DNA of 43,344 nucleotides, taken from the NCBI RefSeq assembly GCF_011250635.1, contig NZ_JAANNP010000005.1, positions 229-43,572 on the forward strand, in the 5' to 3' direction. The notes below the pieces were generated by a model that saw only the letters and a program-made list of their open reading frames with translations, was not told the origin of the DNA and did no database searches. Below are positions 36,926-43,344 of this stretch, one piece after another. How positions within the stretch are numbered: the first letter of the stretch is position 1; each line of letters starts with the position of its first letter. The position numbers and the translations under genes are program-made. The stretch comes from Motilibacter deserti (lineage in GTDB: Bacteria; Actinomycetota; Actinomycetes; Motilibacterales; Motilibacteraceae).

Positions 36926-38421
36926 CAGTGCGCCCCTGCCAGCCGGCCCGACAGCGAGCCGTGGCGCGCGGCGCTGTGCTCGTCGAGGCCGACCAGGGTG
37001 ACGGCCTTCCCGCGCTGGGCGTACTTGTGCGTGATCGCGTCGAGCGTCGCCACCGACGAGGCGTCCCACACGTGCGCCCGGGACATGTCGATCACGACGT
37101 GCTCGGGGTCGCCCGCGTAGTCGAACTGGTAGACGAGGTCGTTGCTGGAGGCGAAGAAGAGCTCGCCCTCGACGGTGTAGGTGCGCGTGCTCCCGTCCTC
37201 GTCGAGCGCGGCGGTGACGGTCGCGAGGTGGGCGACCCGGCGGGCGAAGAGGACGCAGGCCACGACGACGCCGACGACGACCCCGATCGCGAGGTTCTCG
37301 GTCGCCACGACGACGGCCACCGTCGAGAGCATCACCGCGGTCTCGCTGCGGGGCATGCGGCGCAGCGTGCGCAGGCTGTGCCAGTCGAAGGTCGAGACCG
37401 AGACGAGGATCATCACGGCGACCAGGGCGGCCATGGGGATCCGTGCGACGACGTCGCCCAGCGCGACGACGAGGACGAGCAGGAAGACGCCGGCGAGGAA
37501 GGTGGACAGGCGGGTGCGGGCGCCGGACGCCTTCACGTTGATCATCGTCTGCCCGATCATCGCGCAGCCGCCCATGCCGCCGAAGAAGCCGGTGACGACG
37601 TTGGCGACGCCCTGGCCCCAGGACTCCCGGGTCTTGTCCGAGTGCGTGTCGGTGATGTCGTCGACGAGCTTGGCCGTCATGAGCGACTCCATGAGCCCGA
37701 CCAGGGCGATGCCCAGCGCGTAGGGCGCGATGACCTGCAGCGTCTGCCAGGTGTAGGGCACGTCCGGCAGGCCGAGCGTGGGCAGGCTCGAGGGCAGCTC
37801 GCCCTCGTCGCCGACCGTCGGCACGGCCAAGGAGGCGGCGGCGGTGAGCACGGTGAGCACGACGATCGCCACGAGCGGCGCGGGGACCGCGGTCGTCAGC
37901 CGGGGCAGCCCCACGATGATCGCGAGCGCGGCCACGACCAGCGGATAGACCAGCCACGGCACGTCGACCAGGTGCGGCAGCTGCGCCAGGAAGATCAGGA
38001 TGGCCAGCGAGTTGACGAAGCCGACCATGACGCTGCGGGGCACGAACCGCATGAGCCGCGCGACGCCCGCGAGCCCGAGGACGATCTGGAACGCGCCGCC
38101 GAGGACGACCGCGGCGACGAGGTGGCCCAGGCCGTGCTCGCGCACGAGCGGCGCGACGACCAGGGCGACCGCGCCCGTCGCTGCGCTGATCATGGCCGGG
38201 CGCCCACCCGTGAAGGCGATGACGACGGCCATGGTGAAGGACGCGAAGAGCCCGACCTTCGGGTCCACCCCGGCGAGGATGGAGAACGAGATCGCCTCCG
38301 GGATCAGCGCGAGGGCGACGACCAGGCCGGCGAGGGCCTCGGTGCGCGCCACCCGCGGGCTGAGCCAGGCCGGCCGGGCCGACGACGTGCCCGCGAGGGC
38401 AGGGGCAGGGGATACGGGCAT
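36925..38421 (-). CDS. SulP-family anion transporter with STAS domain
   Basis: A 498-residue membrane transporter, ATG 38421 (MPVSPAPALAGTSS), GGAAGG upstream. The SulP signature is present: EALAGLVVALALIPEAISFSILAGVDPKVGLFASF, TGGRPAMISAATGAVALVVAPLV and GLMESLMTAKLVDDIT; about 11-14 membrane segments follow to residue about 405. The C-terminal STAS domain (about 415-498) contains EHVVIDMSRAHVWDASSVATLDAI, with a Ser at the place where SpoIIAA-type STAS proteins are phosphorylated. Family members carry sulfate or bicarbonate; the smaller size and FFGGMGGCAMIGQTMINVK block fit the bacterial BicA/SulP branch. Substrate undecided. Confidence 0.9.
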   Translation of the reverse strand: MPVSPAPALAGTSSARPAWLSPRVARTEALAGLVVALALIPEAISFSILAGVDPKVGLFASFTMAVVIAFTGGRPAMISAATGAVALVVAPLVREHGLGHLVAAVVLGGAFQIVLGLAGVARLMRFVPRSVMVGFVNSLAILIFLAQLPHLVDVPWLVYPLVVAALAIIVGLPRLTTAVPAPLVAIVVLTVLTAAASLAVPTVGDEGELPSSLPTLGLPDVPYTWQTLQVIAPYALGIALVGLMESLMTAKLVDDITDTHSDKTRESWGQGVANVVTGFFGGMGGCAMIGQTMINVKASGARTRLSTFLAGVFLLVLVVALGDVVARIPMAALVAVMILVSVSTFDWHSLRTLRRMPRSETAVMLSTVAVVVATENLAIGVVVGVVVACVLFARRVAHLATVTAALDEDGSTRTYTVEGELFFASSNDLVYQFDYAGDPEHVVIDMSRAHVWDASSVATLDAITHKYAQRGKAVTLVGLDEHSAARHGSLSGRLAGAH

Positions 38422-38487
38422 ACGGGCCTTCCGGTACGCCGCGGCGGCGGCGAGAGTGCGAGGACGCCGCGGCAACGCTGCCGGACA

Positions 38488-38533
38488 GCAGGAGACAACT
38501 CTACCCTTCCGAAAGAGGAGAGTTGTCTCCTGC
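38488..38533 (-). promoter_or_regulatory. 15-bp perfect inverted repeat upstream of sulP-merR
   Basis: GCAGGAGACAACTCT (38488-38502) and its exact complement (38519-38533) flank a 16-nt centre that is itself partly symmetric. Read on the minus strand the element holds GAGACA, a 20-bp spacer and TAGAGT, that is a -35/-10 pair with the long spacer typical of MerR-controlled promoters. It starts 2 nt after the phosphatase stop codon, so it may also serve as that gene's terminator. Confidence 0.6.
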
Positions 38534-38534
38534 G

Positions 38535-39755
38535 TCAGACCGGCGACAGCTGCTTCTCGCGGCCCGACCGCCACTCCACCAGCAGTTGCGTCGCGTCGTC
38601 CTGCACCCTCCCGGCCTGGTGCCCGAGCACGCGCAGGGTCACCTGGCGCAGCGTCTCGGGCACCGGCAGCCCCGCGCCGGCGGCCTCGGTCAGCGCCATG
38701 ACCAGCCGCTCGACCCCGAAGAAGCGGCCCTGCTCGTCGCGCCCGTCAACGACGCCGTCCGTGTAGGCGAGCACCGAGTCACCCGGCTCCAGGGTCGTCT
38801 CGCCGACGCGCAGCGCGTCGGCGCCGAGGTGGAGGAGGCCGAGCGGGGGGTGGGGCTCGACCGCGAGCGTGCGCTCGACGCGGCCCTCGTGCAGCACGAG
38901 GGGCGCTGGGTGGCCGGCGAGCACCCAGCGCAGCCGCCCGGCCTCGAGGTCGAGGTCGGCGACGACGGCCGTCACGTACTGGCCGCCTGGGAAAGCCTGC
39001 GAGACCGCGGCGTCCATGTGCCGCACGACGTCGGGCAACGGAGCACCGATCCGCCGGGCGTTCCGGTACGCGGCGACCGCGGTGGTCGAGAGCAGGCTCG
39101 CCTGCAGCCCGTGGCCCTTCGCGTCCAGCACCGCGAAGCGCAGGCACGAGCCGTCAGCCGCGTAGTCGAAGGAGTCCCCGCCCACCTGGTAGCTCGGCTC
39201 CACGGACCCCGCGACGACGAGGCCTTCGGTGGCGAACGTGAGGGGCGGCAGGCACTGCCACTGCACCTCGGCCGCGAGCGACATCGGCTGGTCCCGGGCC
39301 GCTCGCGAGAGCGAGTCGCCGTACTGCCCCTTCGTCGTGACGAGCTCCGCGGCGGCGGAGGCGAAGGCGGTGAGCACGTGCATGGCGGCCCGGTCGAGGG
39401 ACGTCTGCCCGGGCAGCGTCAGCGCGAGCGCCCCGAGCCGCTCGACGCCGTCGAGGAGAGGGAGCGCCACCCGTACGCCGCCCGCTCGCTCCTCGACCTG
39501 CGGCTGCATCAGCCGGAACGCCGTGCCGGGCAGCGAGTCGTCGAGGTCCAGCGCGGGCCCGTCCGCCGGCGGCAGCGGCCGCAGCCCGCGCTGGGCGTAG
39601 TCGACCAGGTAGACCACGACGTCGTGGGCACCGGTTGGTGCCAGCGCGTCCGCCACCAGCGCCGCCACGCGGTCCGGAGTCGCCATCCGCGCAGACTCGA
39701 CGAGCCGCTGGAGGGTCCGGGGGCCGAGGGGCTCCATACCGTCTGTCGTGCGCAT
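38535..39755 (-). CDS. GAF-like domain - SpoIIE-type PP2C phosphatase
   Basis: A 406-residue soluble phosphatase, ATG 39755. Residues about 10-150 form a GAF-like sensor (LQRLVESARMATPDRVAALVADALAPTGAHDVVVYLVD, SLPGTAFRLMQPQVEER, VRVALPLLDGVERLGALALT). About 165-400 is the PP2C/SpoIIE domain: EVQWQCLPPLTF, SYQVGGDSFDYAADGSCLRFAVLDAKGHGLQASLLSTTAVAAYRNAR, WVLAGHPAPLVL, LEPGDSVLAYTDGVVDGRDEQG and GRVQDDATQLLVEW. Asp residues of metal sites are present. GGGTAC lies 11 nt before the ATG on the minus strand, resembling a SigB-type -10. The downstream neighbour is a STAS-domain SulP transporter. Confidence 0.88.
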   Translation of the reverse strand: MRTTDGMEPLGPRTLQRLVESARMATPDRVAALVADALAPTGAHDVVVYLVDYAQRGLRPLPPADGPALDLDDSLPGTAFRLMQPQVEERAGGVRVALPLLDGVERLGALALTLPGQTSLDRAAMHVLTAFASAAAELVTTKGQYGDSLSRAARDQPMSLAAEVQWQCLPPLTFATEGLVVAGSVEPSYQVGGDSFDYAADGSCLRFAVLDAKGHGLQASLLSTTAVAAYRNARRIGAPLPDVVRHMDAAVSQAFPGGQYVTAVVADLDLEAGRLRWVLAGHPAPLVLHEGRVERTLAVEPHPPLGLLHLGADALRVGETTLEPGDSVLAYTDGVVDGRDEQGRFFGVERLVMALTEAAGAGLPVPETLRQVTLRVLGHQAGRVQDDATQLLVEWRSGREKQLSPV

Positions 39756-39794
39756 GACTGCACTGCGTACCCGTCCGAGGCGACGGCCACCCGG

Positions 39795-40970
39795 TCAGCC
39801 ACCCGGCAGGAACACCGGGCGCACGCACCCCTCCTTCTTGTCCTTGAACAGCTCGTAGCCCTTGGGCGCCTTCGACAGCGGCATCACGTGGGTCCCGAAC
39901 TGCGCGGTCTTGAGCTCTCCCTTGGCGATCCGGTCGAGCAGCATGGGGATGTAGCGCTGCCCGTGCATCTGGGCTCCGCGGATCGTCAGCCCCTTGTTCA
40001 TGGCCGCGCCAAGCGGGAACTTGTCGACGAGCCCGGCGAACACCCCGAGGACGAAGACGCTGCCACCCTTGCGGACGGAGTAGATCGCCTGCCGCACCGC
40101 GGTCGGGCGGTCGGTCTGCAGCCGCAGCTGCTGCTTGGCCTGGTCGTAGGGGAACTGAACCCCGGTGCTGTGCGCCTCCATCCCGACCGCCTCGACCGCC
40201 ACGTCGGGGCCGCGGCCGCCGGTCAGCTCGCGCAGCGCGGCGTCGACGTCCACCGCGGTGTAGTCGAGCGTCTCCGCACCCGCGAGCTCCTTCGCCATGG
40301 CCAGCCGCTCCGGATAACGGTCGATGACCACCACGCGAGACGCACCGAGCAGCGCGGCCGCCTGCGCCGACACCTGGCCCACGGCACCGGCGCCCCATAC
40401 GGCGACGACGTCGCCGGGCTGCACCCCGCCGAGGTCGGCACCCATCCACCCGGTCGGGCCTGCGTCCGAGGCGAAGACGGCCGCCTCGTCCGAGACCCCC
40501 TCCGGCACCGCGAAGGCGCCGACGTCGGCGTACGGGACGCGGACGTACTCGGCATGGCTGCCGGCGTTGCCGCCCATCGCGTGGGAGTAGCCGAAGCAGC
40601 CGCCGGGGTTCGACCCCCAGAGGAACTCGGTGAGCGCCGGGTTGGTGTTGCCGTTGTCGCAGAGCGAGTAGAGCTCCTTGCTGCAGTACCAGCACTTGCC
40701 GCAGGCGATGAACGAGCTGACCACGACGCGGTCGCCGACCTTGTGCTTGCGCACGGACGGCCCGACCTCGACCACCTCGCCGAGGAACTCGTGGCCGAGC
40801 ACGTCGCCCTTCTCCATGGCGGGGATGTAGCCGCCCAGCAGGTGCAGGTCGGAGCCGCAGGCGGCCGAGCGGATCACTCGCAGGACCACGTCGTGGCTGT
40901 TCTGGATGCCCGGGTCGGGCACCTTCTCGACCGAGAGCTTGTTGACGCCCTGCCAGGTCAGCGCCTTCAC
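39795..40970 (-). CDS. Zinc-dependent alcohol dehydrogenase, glutathione-independent formaldehyde dehydrogenase type
   Basis: A 391-residue medium-chain dehydrogenase, ATG 40970. Catalytic zinc ligands: Cys38 (AACGSDLH), His60 and Glu61 (LGHEFLGEV). Structural zinc: Cys90, 93, 96 and 104 (FIACGKCWYCSKELYSLCD). The insert NPGGCFGYSHAMGGNAGSHAEYVRVP is typical of the formaldehyde dehydrogenase-like branch (as in Pseudomonas FdhA relatives), and the Rossmann motif is GAGAVG at 193-198. It ends KKEGCVRPVFLPGG. Oxidises an aldehyde or alcohol with NAD(P). It overlaps the preceding small gene by 4 nt and probably shares its stress-type promoter. Confidence 0.9.
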   Translation of the reverse strand: MKALTWQGVNKLSVEKVPDPGIQNSHDVVLRVIRSAACGSDLHLLGGYIPAMEKGDVLGHEFLGEVVEVGPSVRKHKVGDRVVVSSFIACGKCWYCSKELYSLCDNGNTNPALTEFLWGSNPGGCFGYSHAMGGNAGSHAEYVRVPYADVGAFAVPEGVSDEAAVFASDAGPTGWMGADLGGVQPGDVVAVWGAGAVGQVSAQAAALLGASRVVVIDRYPERLAMAKELAGAETLDYTAVDVDAALRELTGGRGPDVAVEAVGMEAHSTGVQFPYDQAKQQLRLQTDRPTAVRQAIYSVRKGGSVFVLGVFAGLVDKFPLGAAMNKGLTIRGAQMHGQRYIPMLLDRIAKGELKTAQFGTHVMPLSKAPKGYELFKDKKEGCVRPVFLPGG

Positions 40971-41389
40971 AGGTGGCCCAGCCTCTCCGCCCGGCGGGTG
41001 GCGGCCCGCAACGGCAGGTTGAGCAGGGTGGCTTTCGTCGTCCCGGGCCGGTCGGCCTGCAGGACCTCGCCCGCCTCGAGCTCCATCTTCGCGTGGCGCA
41101 GCGCCTGTCGCAGGTCCGCTGCCTCGATCTTCGACCGCTCGGCCGGGCGCGCGGCCAGCTCCATGCCCTTGTCGCCGGGGGCGACGGACCAGCGGGTCTC
41201 GACCGCGCTCCCGAGCGCGGCCAGCGGCCCGGGGAGAGCCGCCGGCTGGGTCGGCAGGAAGACCGTGACGGCCTGCCAGCCGGACGTGGCCGACGCTCGC
41301 TTGCGCCGGTGACGGGCGAGGGCGAGGACGGCGGCGCCCCCGGCCGCGAGGGCGAGCGCGGGGCCGGGCCGCGTGGGTGCGGAGCTCAT
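40967..41389 (-). CDS. Small protein with N-terminal membrane helix, partner of the dehydrogenase
   Basis: A 140-residue protein, start ATG 41389 (MSSAPTRPGPALALAAG) with AAGGTGT upstream; a longer frame upstream has no ribosome binding site. A hydrophobic stretch (about 8-25, ALALAAGGAAVLALA) then a basic HRRKR suggests an N-in membrane anchor. The rest (WQAVTVFLPTQPAALPGPLAALGSAVETRWSVAPGDKGMELAARPAE ... DLRQALRHAKMELEAGEVLQADRPG) resembles a short SRPBCC/cyclase-like ligand-binding module: the strand order, 'G-x-G/K-x-E-L-A-A-R' and closing helix fit, but the match is weak. It overlaps the dehydrogenase gene as ATGA. Function unknown. Confidence 0.7.
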   Translation of the reverse strand: MSSAPTRPGPALALAAGGAAVLALARHRRKRASATSGWQAVTVFLPTQPAALPGPLAALGSAVETRWSVAPGDKGMELAARPAERSKIEAADLRQALRHAKMELEAGEVLQADRPGTTKATLLNLPLRAATRRAERLGHL

Positions 41390-41423
41390 GCAGACACCTT
41401 CCGGTTCGTGGGTCCTGTCCGCT

Positions 41424-41448
41424 CTACCCGTGCAAACCGGGAGTGAAC
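41424..41448 (-). promoter_or_regulatory. SigB/SigF-like promoter for the dehydrogenase operon
   Basis: On the minus strand GTTC, 15 bp, GGGTAG (41448-41424), one mismatch in each half from the actinobacterial SigB/SigF consensus GTTT-N15-GGGTAT. A start about 10 nt downstream would give a leader of roughly 25 nt before the ATG at 41389. Suggests general-stress control. Confidence 0.4.
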
Positions 41449-41501
41449 GGACGTATTCGGTCACCCGGTCGGACGCGTGCGGACGCACCAGAGGTTTTTT
41501 C

Positions 41502-41572
41502 TAGAGTTCGGCGCTTTCTGGGCCGAAGGGCCTATTGGGCCTTGAGAGACAGGGCCCAGGAAGGCGAAGATC
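41502..41572 (+). promoter_or_regulatory. -10 box and structured leader that covers the ribosome binding site
   Basis: TAGAGT (41502-41507) is a likely -10, putting the start near 41513. The leader can fold into a long stem: GCTTTCTGGGCC (41513-41524) with GGCCCAGGAAGGC (41553-41565), 12 pairs, one G-T and one bulge. Inside is a smaller hairpin AAGGGCC/GGGCCTT around TATT. The 3' arm contains the AGGAAGG ribosome binding site for GTG 41573, so the fold would hide it. No known riboswitch class recognised. Confidence 0.5.
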
Positions 41573-43344
41573 GTGAGACATCTCTACGGGGGACGATCCG
41601 TCCGTTCGGTCGCCGCGGCCGCTGCCACGGCATCCGTCGTCGCCGCCGGCATCGTCGCCGCACCGGCGGCCCGCGCGGCCGCCGCGCCAGGGTCGGCGCG
41701 GGCCGTAGCAGCCAAGGTCGACCTGGGGCTCGGCGTCCTGGGCATCCCGCTCCCGCTGGTCGCCCTGGGGCTCGGGCAGGTGAGCGCTCCGCCCAACTCC
41801 TCGTCGAGCGCTGCAACCCTGAACAGCGGTGCTCTCGGCGGCGGCCTCGCCCCGCTCAACCTGGTGGCGGCCAACGCGGCGTCCACGTCCGCGGAGGTCA
41901 CCGCGTCGATCGCGAAGGCGTCGAGCAGCCTTGCCGGAGCCACGGTCAACGTGCCGGGCCTCGCGAACCTGCTCGAGGTCTCCGCGCTCTCGTCCTCCGT
42001 CACCTGCCCCGCGAACCCGGCCCTGCCGATCACGAGCGAGGTCACCCTCCCGACAACCGTCAAGGTCGCGGGCCGCACGGTGGACGTGAGCGCAGGGGGC
42101 ACCGTCGTCGTCCCGCTCCTCGTCGGCTCGGTCACCCTCGGCCTGCGCAGCACCGGCGTGACCGGCCAGACCGGGACGGCACGAGCGCTGCTGCTGCAGG
42201 TGGACGTCAACGTCATCGGCGTCGCGCGCACCGCCGGCACGGTGGCCCTCGGTGACGTCTCCTGCACCCGGCCGGGGCTGCCCGCCCCGGTGTCCAGCGG
42301 GCTGTCCTCCACTGCCGGGCCGGTCGCGGGGGGCGGCACCGTCACGCTGCGGGGGCACGACCTGTCCGGCACGACCGCGGTGACCTTCGGGGGCGTGCCC
42401 GCCGGCGACGTCACCGTCGTCGACGACGGCACGGTGACCGTCACGGTGCCGCCGCACGCGCCCGGCACGGTGGACGTCGTCGCGACGTCTCCCGGCGGCA
42501 CGACCGCGCCGCTCAGCTACCGCTATGCGGCCCCGCCCGTGGCTGCCGGCGTCAGCCCGGCGCACGGTCCCGTGGGCGGCGGGCCGGTCACGATCCCGGG
42601 CTCCGCGCTGCAGGGCGCTCGCGTGACGTTCGACGGCGTTCCTGCCACGGACGTCACGACCGCTCCGGACGGCTCCAGCCTCACGGCCGCGGCCCCGCCG
42701 CACGCCGCCGGGCCGGTCGCCGTGACCGTGACGACCGCCGGCGGGACCGCGGGGCCGCTGGCGTACGTCTACGACGCTCCGCCCGTGCCCGCTCCCGTCC
42801 TCACGGCGATGGCGCCGGCCGTGGGCCAGGCCAGCGGTGGGACCTCCGTCACCGTGACGGGCACCGGCCTCGCCGGCGCCTCCGGCGTGACGGTCGGCGG
42901 CGTCCCCGCGACCCAAGTGGCGGTCGTCGACCCCATGCACCTGACCTTCGTCACCCCGGCCGGCCAGGCCGGGCCTGCTCCCGTCGTCGTCACGACGCCC
43001 GCGGGCGCGTCGAACCCGCTGACGTTCACGTACTGGGCGCCGGTCGTGTCCGCCGTCGCCCCGGCGGCCGGCCCCGAGGCCGGCGGCACGCCGGTGACCG
43101 TGTCCGGCGCCGGCCTCGGCCTCGCCACGGGTGTCAGCATCGGCGGCACGCCGGCGACCGGCGTGACCGTGGTCGACGGCACGACGGTCACCGCCACCGC
43201 TCCCGCCGGCACCGGGACGGCCGACGTGGTCGTCGAGCTGCCCGGCGACGACGCAGTGCTGCCGGGCGCCTACACCTACCTGCCGGCGCACACCCCGACG
43301 AGCCCGACGGACCCGACGCCGACGGACCCGACGCCGACGGACCC
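41573..43344 (+). CDS. Secreted IPT/TIG-repeat surface protein (3' end outside window)
   Basis: Open to the window end, at least 590 residues, GTG 41573 with AGGAAGG 8 nt upstream. A signal peptide is clear (RHLYGGRSVRSVAAAAATASVV, cleavage near ARA-A at about 35). Residues about 60-230 resemble the 'choice-of-anchor P'/SCO1860-type exported domain, with a lone pair of Cys (VTCPANPALP and VSCTRPG) probably disulphide-bonded. Then four IPT/TIG immunoglobulin-like domains at about 234-320, 322-405, 406-490 and 491-570, each with P-x-x-G-x-x-x-GG-x-x-V-T-(V/I)-x-G and a GG-V-P-A strand. From about 575 a Pro/Thr/Asp tail of P-T-D-P-T repeats begins, typical of a wall-spanning linker before a sorting or membrane anchor. 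Adhesion or matrix role inferred. Confidence 0.85.
   Translation, partial: MRHLYGGRSVRSVAAAAATASVVAAGIVAAPAARAAAAPGSARAVAAKVDLGLGVLGIPLPLVALGLGQVSAPPNSSSSAATLNSGALGGGLAPLNLVAANAASTSAEVTASIAKASSSLAGATVNVPGLANLLEVSALSSSVTCPANPALPITSEVTLPTTVKVAGRTVDVSAGGTVVVPLLVGSVTLGLRSTGVTGQTGTARALLLQVDVNVIGVARTAGTVALGDVSCTRPGLPAPVSSGLSSTAGPVAGGGTVTLRGHDLSGTTAVTFGGVPAGDVTVVDDGTVTVTVPPHAPGTVDVVATSPGGTTAPLSYRYAAPPVAAGVSPAHGPVGGGPVTIPGSALQGARVTFDGVPATDVTTAPDGSSLTAAAPPHAAGPVAVTVTTAGGTAGPLAYVYDAPPVPAPVLTAMAPAVGQASGGTSVTVTGTGLAGASGVTVGGVPATQVAVVDPMHLTFVTPAGQAGPAPVVVTTPAGASNPLTFTYWAPVVSAVAPAAGPEAGGTPVTVSGAGLGLATGVSIGGTPATGVTVVDGTTVTATAPAGTGTADVVVELPGDDAVLPGAYTYLPAHTPTSPTDPTPTDPTPTD
43301..43344 (+). repeat. 15-nt repeats encoding a P-T-D-P-T linker
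   Basis: The window ends inside tandem CCCGACGCCGACGGA units that encode Pro-Thr-Asp-Pro-Thr. They continue beyond the last base, so copy number is unknown. Confidence 0.85.

Noticed and set aside
36928-38766. A 612-codon plus-strand frame across the SulP transporter
   Set aside because: Antisense of a transporter with conserved signatures; Asp/His/Arg-rich translation is a shadow of hydrophobic codons.
38523-41312. A 929-codon open frame on the plus strand across the phosphatase and dehydrogenase genes
   Set aside because: Opposite strand of two clear enzyme genes; composition is Arg/His/Gln-rich and there is no ribosome binding site or motif.
41513-41565. Leader of the IPT/TIG gene considered as a c-di-GMP or c-di-AMP riboswitch
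   Set aside because: The conserved cores of those classes (GNRA tetraloop-receptor arrangement, or the ydaO motifs) are not present; only a hairpin covering the ribosome binding site can be supported.

Overview
The window is a 43.3 kb chromosomal piece from a very high-GC actinobacterium. Most start codons are GTG or TTG, genes are packed with 4-nt GTGA/ATGA overlaps, and the gene order is the conserved actinobacterial block HAD phosphatase - tlyA - nadK - recN - steA - steB - pyrG - Nudix - xerD - parA - scpA - scpB - rluB - cmk - der. The presence of ald, aroH and tyrA, and a tRNA-Pro just after der, resembles the Streptomyces-type arrangement more than the mycobacterial one. Genus cannot be fixed from the sequence; a member of the Frankiales/Kineosporiales/Motilibacterales neighbourhood is only a guess.

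Layout. Bases 1-232 hold the end of an rRNA operon (spacer, 5S rRNA, terminator). From 315 to 6537 come an Arg/Gly/Asp-rich repeat protein with a TPR-like C-terminus, a small SSB-like OB-fold protein, a 446-bp stretch without a confident gene, a TPR protein, a HAD-IIA phosphatase, an SCP2-like protein on the minus strand and two low-complexity proteins. From 6534 to 20538 runs the conserved core: tlyA, nadK, recN, steA and steB, then a three-gene envelope cassette (MraY/WecA-like transferase, MurJ-like flippase, GT4 glycosyltransferase), pyrG, a Nudix hydrolase, ald and xerD. From 20769 to 27226 are a GAF-SpoIIE phosphatase, parA, scpA, scpB, rluB, aroH and tyrA. A minus-strand island (27272-29816) carries a DUF4142 secreted protein and a deoR - DUF4406 - nudK operon. 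It is followed by cmk, der and tRNA-Pro(GGG).

The right third (32338-41389) is mostly minus-strand accessory content. It holds a four-gene, fully overlapping operon for an unassigned phospholipid (YnbA-like CDP-alcohol phosphotransferase, YnbB/CdsA-like cytidylyltransferase, PlsC-like acyltransferase, duplicated secreted protein), an SMI1/KNR4 protein, a sulP-merR pair behind a 15-bp perfect inverted repeat, a second GAF-SpoIIE phosphatase, and a zinc alcohol/formaldehyde dehydrogenase with a small partner. The window ends inside a large secreted IPT/TIG-repeat protein (from 41573) whose short leader can fold over its own ribosome binding site.

How the genes fit together. The core mixes chromosome maintenance (recN, xerD, parA, scpAB), translation and ribosome maturation (tlyA, rluB, der, 5S, tRNA), nucleotide and aromatic metabolism (nadK, pyrG, cmk, aroH, tyrA) and septal/envelope functions (steAB plus the transferase-flippase-glycosyltransferase cassette). 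The least explained parts are that envelope cassette, the ynbAB-plsC-secreted-protein operon, and the phosphatase/SulP-STAS/MerR neighbourhood with its large palindrome. All function calls are from reading the translated sequence; no database search was run.
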